Source of the DNA: Pelagibacteraceae bacterium AG-426-E17 | GTDB lineage: Bacteria > Pseudomonadota > Alphaproteobacteria > Pelagibacterales > Pelagibacteraceae | NCBI GenBank assembly: GCA_003210095.1 | Contig: QCNP01000001.1 | Location: forward strand, 418,001 to 482,000 | DNA: 64,000 nucleotides | Direction of reading: 5' to 3' | Part shown: piece after piece, positions 27,398-35,634 of the stretch | Numbering within the stretch: the first letter of the stretch is position 1 | Layout: every line of letters starts with the position of its first letter | Notes under the pieces: model-generated | The model's input: only the letters and a program-made list of their open reading frames with translations | What the model was told of the DNA's origin: nothing | Databases searched by the model: none | Made by a program: the position numbers and the translations under genes

Positions 27398-28954
27398 TTA
27401 AAATACTATGACACCTAAAAAAACAAGTATTAATACACCAATAATACTTTGGTTTCTTAGAGATTTCATCTCGTTTTTCTTCTGAGTTAGGGATGAATAA
27501 GAGTTGGTATTTTGTGGAATTTGACCACTAGCTAAAAATGCTAAAGCTTGATTTGCGTTTTCCATAACTTTTGGAAATTCTGGAATCTTTTTTAAAATCT
27601 CTGCAGAATCTTTTAGAGAATCCATAACATTTTTAATTGGATCTTTGGTTTCTTTCAACCAGTTTTCTAACACAGGTCTTGAAGTTTCCCAAATATTAGT
27701 ATTTGGATCTAGTTTCCTTGAAACTCCCTCTACAACTACCATTGTTTTTTGAAGCAATAAAAGCTGTGGCTGTGTTTGCATATTAAATTTTTCAGTTATA
27801 TCAAATAGCTGTTTTAGCAATTTTCCACCAGATATATCTTTAATACTTTGACCAAATATTGGTTCTCCAATTGATCTCAATGCTTGAGCAAGCTCATCAA
27901 CTGAAACATTTTTAGGTACTAATCCTGCAATTAAATGAACTTCTGCTACTTTCTTATAATCTCGACTCACAAAACCAAATAATATCTCAGCTAAGTATCT
28001 TCTATTTAACTTATCAATTCTTCCCATAATTCCAAAATCTATAGGTACAATTTGTCCAGCGGAATTGATAAAAATATTTCCTTGGTGCATGTCGGCATGA
28101 AAAAAACCATCCCTCACAGCTTGTCTCAAAAAATGTTGTATTAAATCGGAGGCAATTTTTGAAGTACTTTTTCCATTCTCAATTAATTTGTCTTTTTCTC
28201 TTATAGATATTCCATCAACCCAATCTAAAGTCAGCACACTCTCACTAGTAAAGTTCCAATATATTTTAGGCACATTAAAACCCAAATCATTTTTTGTATT
28301 TTCTAAGTATTCATTAGCAGCTGCTGCTTCAAATCTTAAGTCCATTTCATGATTTGTTATCTCTTTAAATAAAAAAACTACTTCAATTAATTTTAATCTC
28401 TTTGTTTTTGGAATAAATGTCTCGATCAAATAAGCCAGCATCATTATTGCATCTATTTCAGAATTAAATATTTCTTTAATATTAGGTCTTAAAACTTTTA
28501 CAGCTACATCTTTAATGGTACTTGCCTCATTTATTTTAGCTTTGTGAACTTGAGCAATGGATGCTGCTGCAACAGGTTCGGAAAATTCAATTATATTTTT
28601 TTCTGTTAACTCCCCAAGTTCTTTTCTTATAATATCTTCAGCCAATGACTTTGAAAATGGAGGCAATTTATCCTGCAATTTTTCTAAATTCTTTGTGAGC
28701 TCCTCTCCGATTATATCTGGCCTTGTTGCTAAAAATTGCCCAAGTTTTATAAAAGTAGTTCCAAGGTCTTGAATTGTTGAACTCAAATCATTTGTATTAT
28801 TTGTTTTCTGGTTTTTACCAAAAGACAAAGAGACTAAGTTAAAGAAAAATTTGATTAAAAAAGGGACCTTGTGAGTTCTATCAATAATTTTTATAATATC
28901 AGAGGAGCCTATTTTTCTTGCAATCTTGAACAATATAACAATCTTATTAATCAT
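27398..28954 (-). CDS. ubiB: Ubiquinone biosynthesis ABC1-family kinase-like protein
   Basis: A 518-residue ABC1/ADCK-family protein, an atypical kinase-like ATPase needed for ubiquinone assembly at the inner membrane. Signature parts are the KxGQ motif in TTFIKLGQFLATRPD, the Ala-rich loop AAASIAQVHKA, VKVLRPNIKEIF, ADMHQGNIFI, and VPIDFGIMGRI. A hydrophobic C-terminal anchor (IIGVLILVFLGVIVF) is present. I use the ATG at 28954, which makes an ATGA overlap with ubiE, rather than the GTG three codons upstream. Confidence 0.94.
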   Translation of the reverse strand: MINKIVILFKIARKIGSSDIIKIIDRTHKVPFLIKFFFNLVSLSFGKNQKTNNTNDLSSTIQDLGTTFIKLGQFLATRPDIIGEELTKNLEKLQDKLPPFSKSLAEDIIRKELGELTEKNIIEFSEPVAAASIAQVHKAKINEASTIKDVAVKVLRPNIKEIFNSEIDAIMMLAYLIETFIPKTKRLKLIEVVFLFKEITNHEMDLRFEAAAANEYLENTKNDLGFNVPKIYWNFTSESVLTLDWVDGISIREKDKLIENGKSTSKIASDLIQHFLRQAVRDGFFHADMHQGNIFINSAGQIVPIDFGIMGRIDKLNRRYLAEILFGFVSRDYKKVAEVHLIAGLVPKNVSVDELAQALRSIGEPIFGQSIKDISGGKLLKQLFDITEKFNMQTQPQLLLLQKTMVVVEGVSRKLDPNTNIWETSRPVLENWLKETKDPIKNVMDSLKDSAEILKKIPEFPKVMENANQALAFLASGQIPQNTNSYSSLTQKKNEMKSLRNQSIIGVLILVFLGVIVF

Positions 28955-29655
28955 ATTTTCCACCCTGAGTGAATTGAAACTATACCTCCTGAAAGATTCT
29001 TATAATTTGGTTTATAAAATTTGTTACTCTTTAAAATTTCTGTCAATTCCTCTTGATTTACAAAATTTTCAATGCTTTTTACTAAGTATTCATATGGCTT
29101 GCTCTCACCAACTACAATTCTACCGATTGTTGGAATTAATTTTGAATAATTTTTATATAAAATTTCTAAATTTTGATTTTGAATTTTTGAGAATTCCAAA
29201 CAAAAAAATCTACCTCCCTTTTTTAAGACTCTGTAAGCTTCCTTTATAGATTTATTGATATTTTTTGTGTTTCTCAGACCAAAACTGATCGTATAAAAAT
29301 CAAAACTATTACTTGGTACATTTAAATTTTCAGCATTTGAAAGTTTCCATTTAATATTTTTATAATTTTTTAACCTTTTTTTTCCTTCATTTAACATTTT
29401 AAGGTTAAAGTCTACACACAATATCTTTGATTTATTTTGATTAATATCTGAAAATAGTTTTGCTACATCACCGGTACCACAAGCTACATCAACAAGAGAA
29501 TTATTTGATGATGGATTAATTTGTCTTATTAATTCTCTTTTCCAATATCTGTGTATGCCAAATGACATAAAGTCGTTCATTAAATCATATTTATTGTAAA
29601 CTGTGTCAAAAACACTTTTAACTAAACCTTTTTTTTGCTGAAGATTTTGCTGCAT
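28951..29655 (-). CDS. ubiE: Ubiquinone/menaquinone C-methyltransferase
   Basis: UbiE methylates the ring carbon of the demethoxy-benzoquinol intermediate of ubiquinone using SAM. The 234-residue class I methyltransferase has the SAM site LVDVACGTGDVAKLF and the family signatures YDLMNDFMSFGIHRYWKREL and SFGLRNTKNINKSIKEAYRVLKKGGRF. It is the first gene of the minus-strand run and is transcribed divergently from mutM across a 35-base gap. A later ubiquinone gene, coq7, is at 39.1 kb. Confidence 0.95.
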   Translation of the reverse strand: MQQNLQQKKGLVKSVFDTVYNKYDLMNDFMSFGIHRYWKRELIRQINPSSNNSLVDVACGTGDVAKLFSDINQNKSKILCVDFNLKMLNEGKKRLKNYKNIKWKLSNAENLNVPSNSFDFYTISFGLRNTKNINKSIKEAYRVLKKGGRFFCLEFSKIQNQNLEILYKNYSKLIPTIGRIVVGESKPYEYLVKSIENFVNQEELTEILKSNKFYKPNYKNLSGGIVSIHSGWKI

Positions 29656-29690
29656 AGTAATAATATTATTTTTTATTAATATAATATTAA

Positions 29691-30545
29691 ATGCCAGAAT
29701 TACCAGAAGTAGAAGTAGTCACACGTTCACTGAAAAAGACGATTAAAAACCGTAAAATTATTAAGATTACTGTTAACAATCGAAATTTAAGGTTTAAACT
29801 TTCAAAAAACTTTGAACACATTTTAAAAAATAAAGTAATTAAAAATATTGAAAGAAAGTCTAAATATATAGTATTTTATTTTGGTAATCATCTTTACGCT
29901 ATTTTACACTTGGGCATGTCAGGTACTTTGCATATTCCATCTAAAAAGAATATTACAAATTTGAGTTTTTATAGTAATCCAACATTACCAAAAAAACATA
30001 ATCATATAATTATTGATTTTGAAAAAATTAAATTAATTTACAATGACCCTAGAAGATTTGGGTACTTCAAAATATTAAAAAACAAAAATGACTTTGATAA
30101 TTATTTTACAAGGATTGGACCAGAAGCATTAGATAAAAAGTTTAATTTAATATACCTAAAAAAAAAAATTAAAAATAGAAAAAAAAATATAAAAAATTTA
30201 TTGTTGGATCAAAAAATTGTTTCAGGCATAGGCAATATTTATGCAAATGAAATATTGTATAAATCAAAAATTTCACCTATGAAAAGTGTAAGAAAATTAA
30301 GTTCTACTGACTTAATTAAAATAATTAAATTTTCAAGAATAACATTAAAAAATGCAATAAAATTTGGAGGTTCATCAATCAAAGATTTCAAAGATATTTC
30401 TGGTGAAGGAGGTAGTTTTCAAACAAAATTTACTGTGTATAATAGAGAAAATCAGAAATGTGCCGAAAGTAAATGTAAAGGTATAATCCAAAAGAGGTAT
30501 ATATCAAATAGGTCAACTTTTATTTGTAATTTTTGTCAAAAATAA
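29691..30545 (+). CDS. mutM: Formamidopyrimidine-DNA glycosylase
   Basis: MutM (Fpg) removes 8-oxoguanine and related lesions from DNA. The 284-residue protein starts with the catalytic MPELPEVEVVTR (Pro and Glu essential after Met removal). It has the helix-two-turn-helix in IVSGIGNIYANEILYKSKISP, and ends in a zinc finger with cysteines in CAESKCKG and CNFCQK. The mutM-rpsT-dnaA order is typical of alphaproteobacteria. Confidence 0.95.
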   Translation: MPELPEVEVVTRSLKKTIKNRKIIKITVNNRNLRFKLSKNFEHILKNKVIKNIERKSKYIVFYFGNHLYAILHLGMSGTLHIPSKKNITNLSFYSNPTLPKKHNHIIIDFEKIKLIYNDPRRFGYFKILKNKNDFDNYFTRIGPEALDKKFNLIYLKKKIKNRKKNIKNLLLDQKIVSGIGNIYANEILYKSKISPMKSVRKLSSTDLIKIIKFSRITLKNAIKFGGSSIKDFKDISGEGGSFQTKFTVYNRENQKCAESKCKGIIQKRYISNRSTFICNFCQK

Positions 30546-30553
30546 AAAAAATA

Positions 30554-30582
30554 TTGACCATGTCTTGTTCAAAGGTTATACC
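30554..30582 (+). promoter_or_regulatory. Strong sigma70-type promoter of rpsT
   Basis: TTGACC (30554-30559) and TATACC (30577-30582) are separated by exactly 17 bases. The predicted start site, six to eight bases after the -10, lies at about 30588-30590, only three to five bases before the rpsT ATG. The transcript would be leaderless or nearly so. Confidence 0.6.
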
Positions 30583-30592
30583 ATCGCGTTTA

Positions 30593-30853
30593 ATGGCAAA
30601 TACAAAATCAGCAATCAAAAGAATTAGAAGAATTAAAAAACAAACCTCTGTGAATAAAGCAAGGAAGAGCAGATATAAAATAGCTTTAAAAAAAATGAAC
30701 GGCCTAATTGAAAATAAAGATAAAAAAAAAGCTCTAGCGTACTTGCCTAAGTTGAATTCAGAACTAATGAAGATAGCTAAAACTGGTGTGATAAAAAAAG
30801 GTAATGCCTCGAGAAATATTTCAAGGATAACTAGAAAGATTGGTACACTTTAA
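30593..30853 (+). CDS. rpsT: 30S ribosomal protein S20
   Basis: S20 binds the 16S rRNA 5' domain and helix 44. The true start is the ATG at 30593 (MANTKSAIKRIRRIKKQ), giving 86 residues, the normal size. The open frame upstream to 30533 has no family similarity and contains the promoter. There is no Shine-Dalgarno sequence before this ATG, which fits a leaderless message. Confidence 0.95.
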   Translation: MANTKSAIKRIRRIKKQTSVNKARKSRYKIALKKMNGLIENKDKKKALAYLPKLNSELMKIAKTGVIKKGNASRNISRITRKIGTL

Positions 30854-31107
30854 TCAACCTAGGGTTACGAAAAAAAACAACTTTAAATTTACTCCCACTA
30901 TATATAAACACTTCGATACTCCCCTAACTACATATTGAGTCAAATAAAATATCAAAATTGATCAAAACTTTTAGTAATTATTTTTTTACTATCTAAAAAA
31001 TTAAAAATTCAATTCATAATTTATTCAATTGAGGATTTAATTTTTTTTTTTCTAATTCAAAAATTTTATTGAATATTTTTCTTTAAGATTTTACATGGAG
31101 TTTCCCA
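30854..31107 (+). other. rpsT-dnaA intergenic region
   Basis: A 254-base very AT-rich gap with a GGAG ribosome site at 31097-31100 for dnaA. It holds two TACTCCC copies (30890 and 30917), two ATTCAATT copies (31007 and 31023) and a long T tract near 31040. No DnaA boxes of the TTATCCACA kind are visible, so I cannot claim a replication origin here. Confidence 0.5.
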
Positions 31108-32496
31108 ATGAAAAATAATTTAAATGTAAATCTTGAAAAAAATTTTAACTGGGAAATCATACAAAAAGAATTACGACACCAGTTTGGTAATGAAATTTAT
31201 GAAAGCTGGTTAAAAAAAATTGTTTTTGAAGAGAGTCATCCTAACTATATTTTAGTTTCAGTATCTACAAGATTTATAAGGGATTGGATTGTTTCTAGAT
31301 ATTTAGATCAAATATTAAAAGTAATAAGAAAATCTAATAAAGAAATTATAAGAATTGAATTTAAAATAGCGGATAAGGCAATTGAAAATATTCAAAAAGA
31401 AAAAAAAGAATTTAATACAAATGTCTCTTTTATTAAAGATTCTTTTATTCAATTTAGTCGAATAGACCAAAATAAATCTTTTGATAATTTTGTAATTGGC
31501 GCAAGTAACAAGCTTGCTTATGAAGCTTCAAAAAAAGTTTCAGAGAATATATCTCATTATAATCCTTTATACCTCTATGCCGGAGTAGGTATGGGTAAAA
31601 GCCATCTACTAAATGCGATAGGTTTAAAATTAAAAGAAAAATACAAAGTTACTTTTATTTCAGCTGAGAGATTTATGTATCATTTTGTAAAGTCAATTAA
31701 AATGAATGACATGGTCAAATTTAAAGATAACTTTAGAAATACAAATGTTTTAATTATTGATGATATTCAATTTATGAATGGCAAGGAGGCTATGCAAGAA
31801 GAGTTTTTTCACACTTTCAATTCTCTTATCGAAAAAGGCTCACAAATAATTATTTCTGCTGATAGAGCTCCAAATAAATTAATGAAAATTCAAGAAAGGA
31901 TAAAATCGCGTTTTTCTGGAGGGCTTGTCGTAGATATTCAGAACCCTGAATATGACTTAAGACTAAAAATAGTTAAGAAAAAAATAGATGAGTTTAATCT
32001 TATTAATAAAGAAAAAGTAAATATATCCGAAGAGATTCAGGAATTTATAAGTAATGAAATAAGGACAAGTATTAGAGAGTTAGTAGGAGCTCTAAATAGG
32101 ATTGCTTCATTTTCTAGGATATACAGCCGTACTCCTAATTTGAGTGAGATTAAAATAATTCTGAAAGATCTTTTAAACATAAATGATACAAAAATTAATA
32201 TTGATAATATTCAAACGCTAGTCTGCAAATATTTTAAAATTAGTAAAAATGAGATGTTATCATCAAGAAGATCACGATATTTAGTAAGACCAAGACAAGT
32301 GGCAATTTATTTATCAAAAATATTGACTACAAAATCCTTACCTGAGATTGGTAGGGAATTCTCTAATAGAGATCACACAACTATAATTCACTCAGTAAAA
32401 ACAATAGAAAAATTAAAAAATGAAAACGGAGAAATTTCTAGTGGGATAAATAATTTGAAAAATCAAATCCTCTATAAAAGAGAAAATGAAATTTAA
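31108..32496 (+). CDS. dnaA: Chromosomal replication initiator protein DnaA
   Basis: DnaA opens the replication origin. The 462-residue protein has domain I (WEIIQKELRHQFGNEIYESWL), a short linker, and the AAA+ domain with Walker A YAGVGMGKSHLLNAIG (Ser where most have Thr), Walker B VLIIDDIQFM and an arginine finger region RIKSRFSGGLVVDI. Domain IV carries the DnaA-box reading signature SNRDHTTIIHSVKTIE. GGAG is placed seven bases before the ATG. It overlaps dnaN by 11 bases, the usual dnaA-dnaN pair. Confidence 0.97.
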   Translation: MKNNLNVNLEKNFNWEIIQKELRHQFGNEIYESWLKKIVFEESHPNYILVSVSTRFIRDWIVSRYLDQILKVIRKSNKEIIRIEFKIADKAIENIQKEKKEFNTNVSFIKDSFIQFSRIDQNKSFDNFVIGASNKLAYEASKKVSENISHYNPLYLYAGVGMGKSHLLNAIGLKLKEKYKVTFISAERFMYHFVKSIKMNDMVKFKDNFRNTNVLIIDDIQFMNGKEAMQEEFFHTFNSLIEKGSQIIISADRAPNKLMKIQERIKSRFSGGLVVDIQNPEYDLRLKIVKKKIDEFNLINKEKVNISEEIQEFISNEIRTSIRELVGALNRIASFSRIYSRTPNLSEIKIILKDLLNINDTKINIDNIQTLVCKYFKISKNEMLSSRRSRYLVRPRQVAIYLSKILTTKSLPEIGREFSNRDHTTIIHSVKTIEKLKNENGEISSGINNLKNQILYKRENEI

Positions 32497-33598
32497 TATC
32501 AATCAAAAGGATCTTCAAGAATCCTTATCCTATTGTCAAAATGTTATTGAGAGAAGAAGTACTTTACCTATTCTTTCAAACGTATTGATCGAGGCAAAAA
32601 GTAAAAAACTGACAATAACAGCCACAGATCTTGACATGATATTTATACATGAAATATCTAATGTAGATATTATAGAAGATGGAAAAACAACTACTAATTC
32701 TTCAATAATGCATGATATAATTAGAAAATTCTCGACTGGAAAAAAAATAAATGTTCAACTTATTTCAGAAAATAAATTACAATTAGAGTCTGAAAAATCA
32801 CTTTTTAAACTTAATTGTATTGATGCTCAGGAATTTCCTGTTACGGATGAAAATATAGATGGATCTGAAGTAACAATTAATTCAAATAGTTTTTTAAAAC
32901 TGCTAAACAAATGTAAGTTTTCGATATCTAGTGACGAAACTAGACACTATTTAAGTGGTATCTATTTTCATGTGACTCAAAACGATGATAAGAAGTTTCT
33001 TACAGCAGTTTCAACCGATTCACATAGAATGTCCATCTCAAAAATGAAATTAAATGAGACAATAGAATTTGAACCAATAATTTTACCAAGGAAAACAATT
33101 TATCAATTGTGTGCGCTTTTAGAAAATTTCAGTGAGGACATTAAAATAATTAGTAAAAAAAATAAAATTAAATTTATTTTAAAAAATAGTATTTTAACCT
33201 CAAAAGTTATTGATGGCAAATTTCCAAATTACGTACAAGTAATTCCAAAAAATAACAAAAAAAGATTACAAGCAGATCTAAATTTATTTCAAAATAGTGT
33301 AGATAGGGTTGCTTCAGTATCTACCGATAAAAAAGATGGGGTAAGGTTTAATATTTCAAAAGATAAGTTAGATTTGTCAGTAAACAACGCAAATAGCGGT
33401 GATGGAAAAGAAAGTTTGTCCGTAAAATTTGAACACGATTTAGATATAAGCTTTAATTCTAAATATCTAATTGATGTTGCCAGTCAGTTAGAAGGTGAAA
33501 ATATCGAGATTTATTTTAATGATACTGCTTCCCCAGCGTTAATAAAGGATCCGAGTGATTTTGATAGTATTTTTGTAATAATGCCAATGAAAGGCTAA
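32486..33598 (+). CDS. dnaN: DNA polymerase III sliding clamp (beta subunit)
   Basis: The beta clamp tethers the replicative polymerase to DNA. The 370-residue protein shows three repeated clamp domains: MKFNINQKDLQESLSYCQNVIERRSTLPILSNVLIEA, the ATDLDM motif, HYLSGIYFHV with AVSTDSHRMSISK, and the C-terminal end SPALIKDPSD followed by FVIMPMKG, which forms part of the partner-binding pocket. The start lies inside the end of dnaA, so the two are probably translated together. Confidence 0.96.
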   Translation: MKFNINQKDLQESLSYCQNVIERRSTLPILSNVLIEAKSKKLTITATDLDMIFIHEISNVDIIEDGKTTTNSSIMHDIIRKFSTGKKINVQLISENKLQLESEKSLFKLNCIDAQEFPVTDENIDGSEVTINSNSFLKLLNKCKFSISSDETRHYLSGIYFHVTQNDDKKFLTAVSTDSHRMSISKMKLNETIEFEPIILPRKTIYQLCALLENFSEDIKIISKKNKIKFILKNSILTSKVIDGKFPNYVQVIPKNNKKRLQADLNLFQNSVDRVASVSTDKKDGVRFNISKDKLDLSVNNANSGDGKESLSVKFEHDLDISFNSKYLIDVASQLEGENIEIYFNDTASPALIKDPSDFDSIFVIMPMKG

Positions 33599-33600
33599 TT

Positions 33601-34302
33601 TCAATAAATTTTATTCAGTTCTTCATATATTGATCGCTCAATTTCATTTGCAAATTTATTTTGTTCAATACCTGGAGGAAAAATTTTTAATATTGAAATA
33701 GTAATTTTTTGATTTGGTATTAATCCCCCCTTTTTTGGCCACACCTTCCCCGAATTTATTGCAACAGGCAAACAAGCAATATTTAAATCATTATAGATTC
33801 TTGAAAAACCTTTTTTAAACTTTGATCTATCATCAGGATTTTTTCTTGTACCTTGAGGAAATATTATTAAAATTTTGTTTGTATTTTTTATTATTTTACC
33901 AACATCCTCAGAAAAATTTAGATTTTCTTTAGATATTTTATTTCTATCAATCGAAATGCATCCTAATTTTTTTAGATACCACCCAAATAATGGTATTTTT
34001 GTAAGTTCTTTTTTTAATATAAAAACAGAATTATTAAACAAAGTTTGTAAAAACAAAGTTTCAAAAATTGATTGGTGAGAACACACAACAAAATATTTTT
34101 GATGATTTAGAATATTTTCAGACCCTTTTACTATTATTCTAGTTGCCATTATATATTTAAGACAAAACGCAGCCCAATGACCCAATAATTTACCTCCTTG
34201 GACGACTATATATTTAGGGAGTATAAGGCTTGGTATGAATAAAATTAAAAAGAATATTAGACCAAAATAGAAAACTATTAAAAAAACTAAATTTCTAATC
34301 AT
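33601..34302 (-). CDS. 1-acyl-sn-glycerol-3-phosphate acyltransferase-like (PlsC family)
   Basis: A 233-residue membrane acyltransferase that would add the second acyl chain in phosphatidic acid synthesis. It has an N-terminal hydrophobic helix (LVFLIVFYFGLIFFLILFIPSLILP) and the acyltransferase motifs: motif I as H-x4-E in VCSHQSIFETL (the HQSxxE form is common in this class), the GCISIDR block, and FPQGTRKNPDD. It follows dnaN convergently with a two-base gap and is downstream of lysA on the same strand by five bases. Confidence 0.85.
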   Translation of the reverse strand: MIRNLVFLIVFYFGLIFFLILFIPSLILPKYIVVQGGKLLGHWAAFCLKYIMATRIIVKGSENILNHQKYFVVCSHQSIFETLFLQTLFNNSVFILKKELTKIPLFGWYLKKLGCISIDRNKISKENLNFSEDVGKIIKNTNKILIIFPQGTRKNPDDRSKFKKGFSRIYNDLNIACLPVAINSGKVWPKKGGLIPNQKITISILKIFPPGIEQNKFANEIERSIYEELNKIY

Positions 34303-34306
34303 TGAT

Positions 34307-35521
34307 TTAGATTATGTCATTCAAACTTTGTTTCGCGCTAATCTTTTTTACTTTTAAATTATCAATAATTAACTCTATTGGCCGCGGCCTTAAATTATAG
34401 TTTGAGCTTAAAACTATACCATAAGCGCCAACATCTTTAATTGCTAAATTATCACCTTCGTTTATTTTTTGATATTTTTTTGTTTTAAGAAACCGATCTG
34501 AGGTCTCACATATTGGTCCTACAAAATCATGAGAAATGGAATTTTTAGATAAATTTTTCTTTAATGGTATAATATCATGTTTAGCATTGTAAAGGGCTGG
34601 TCTTATTAAATCATTCATTCCAGCATCAATAATAATAAATTTTTTATTTTGGTTATTCTTCACATATATGACCTTAGTAAGTAAAACTGCAGTATCACCA
34701 ACAATTGAACGTCCTGGTTCGAAGATTATTTTACAGTTATTTTTTTTTGAAAAATCATAGATACTTTTCGAAAGTTTTAAATAATTTAACTTTTTATTAT
34801 CTTTATTATAATTAATACCCATACCTCCACCCAAATCTATATAATCAAATTGGTATTTTGATTTTGATAAAATTTTGTTTATTGCAGTAAGAACTTTTTC
34901 GTATGGTTTATTTTGTGTTATTTGACTTCCGATATGTACACTTAAACATTTGATATGAATATATCTTGAATGTAAAAATTTTTTTAAAATTTTTAATATG
35001 TCACTATCATTTAACCCAAATTTATCTTGTGTTCTACCTGTTGAAATTTTAGAGTTAGTTTTTGCATCAATATTTGGATTTAATCTAAGACCAATATCTA
35101 TTTTTTTTTTTAGATTTTTAGCTATTTTTTCAATGTTATTTAGCTCGCTTTCTGACTCAACATTTATAAGAAAAATATTTTTTTTAATTGCAAATTTTAA
35201 TTCATGGAACTTTTTCCCAACTCCAGAATATACAATTTTGCTTGGTTTAAATCCTATAGATAGTGCCTTTTTTAATTCACCGTCAGAAACCACATCTGCT
35301 CCAAGACCATTATTTTTGATAATTTTTAGTATGGATGAATTGTAGTTTGATTTAACAGAGAAACAAACCAAAGGATCAAAAGATTTAAAATAGTTTGTAA
35401 AATTTTTTATATTTTCAACCAATCTTCTATTCGAGTAACAATAAATTGGAGACCCATATTTTTTAATTAAATTCTCTGCTTTTACTTTTTCTATATAAAA
35501 GTTATTATTTTTATAATTCAT
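34307..35521 (-). CDS. lysA: Diaminopimelate decarboxylase
   Basis: LysA makes lysine from meso-diaminopimelate using pyridoxal phosphate. The 404-residue fold-III enzyme has the PLP lysine in PLVCFSVKSNYNSSILK. It also has the IKCLSVHIGSQI barrel strand, the glycine loop DLGGGMGINY, the FEPGRSIVGD phosphate site, and the active-site CETSD near the C-terminus. It overlaps the LptM-like gene by one base (TAATG), in the conserved order argH-lptM-lysA. Confidence 0.95.
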   Translation of the reverse strand: MNYKNNNFYIEKVKAENLIKKYGSPIYCYSNRRLVENIKNFTNYFKSFDPLVCFSVKSNYNSSILKIIKNNGLGADVVSDGELKKALSIGFKPSKIVYSGVGKKFHELKFAIKKNIFLINVESESELNNIEKIAKNLKKKIDIGLRLNPNIDAKTNSKISTGRTQDKFGLNDSDILKILKKFLHSRYIHIKCLSVHIGSQITQNKPYEKVLTAINKILSKSKYQFDYIDLGGGMGINYNKDNKKLNYLKLSKSIYDFSKKNNCKIIFEPGRSIVGDTAVLLTKVIYVKNNQNKKFIIIDAGMNDLIRPALYNAKHDIIPLKKNLSKNSISHDFVGPICETSDRFLKTKKYQKINEGDNLAIKDVGAYGIVLSSNYNLRPRPIELIIDNLKVKKISAKQSLNDII

Positions 35522-35634
35522 TAAATAATTAATTTTTGATTTTGGATTTCATTTGAGGCTTTATACTCTGGATCACCTTTTTTTCCACATGAGATTAATA
35601 ATAGAAATATTATTATTAAAAAAATATTTTTCAT
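35521..35634 (-). CDS. lptM: LptM-like small lipoprotein, 37 residues
   Basis: A 37-codon gene fits exactly between argH and lysA with one-base TAATG overlaps on both sides. The product has a lipoprotein signal (MKNIFLIIIFLLLISCG) with a lipobox LISC, then GKKGDPEY, the conserved CGKKGP-like start of the LptM (YifL) family, which in E. coli assists the LPS-transport protein LptD. In E. coli the gene is also near lysA. The remainder (KASNEIQNQKLII) is a short polar tail. It would be matured by Lnt, encoded at 6.6-8.2 kb. Confidence 0.8.
   Translation of the reverse strand: MKNIFLIIIFLLLISCGKKGDPEYKASNEIQNQKLII

Noticed and set aside
30533-30592. Upstream extension of rpsT to a longer protein
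   Set aside because: The extension contains the promoter and has no S20 similarity; S20 begins at MANTKSAIKR.
30854-31107. Replication origin next to dnaA
   Set aside because: No DnaA boxes or repeated 9-mers of the right type are visible, and in alphaproteobacteria the origin is often not at dnaA. A strand-skew plot of the whole genome would be needed.
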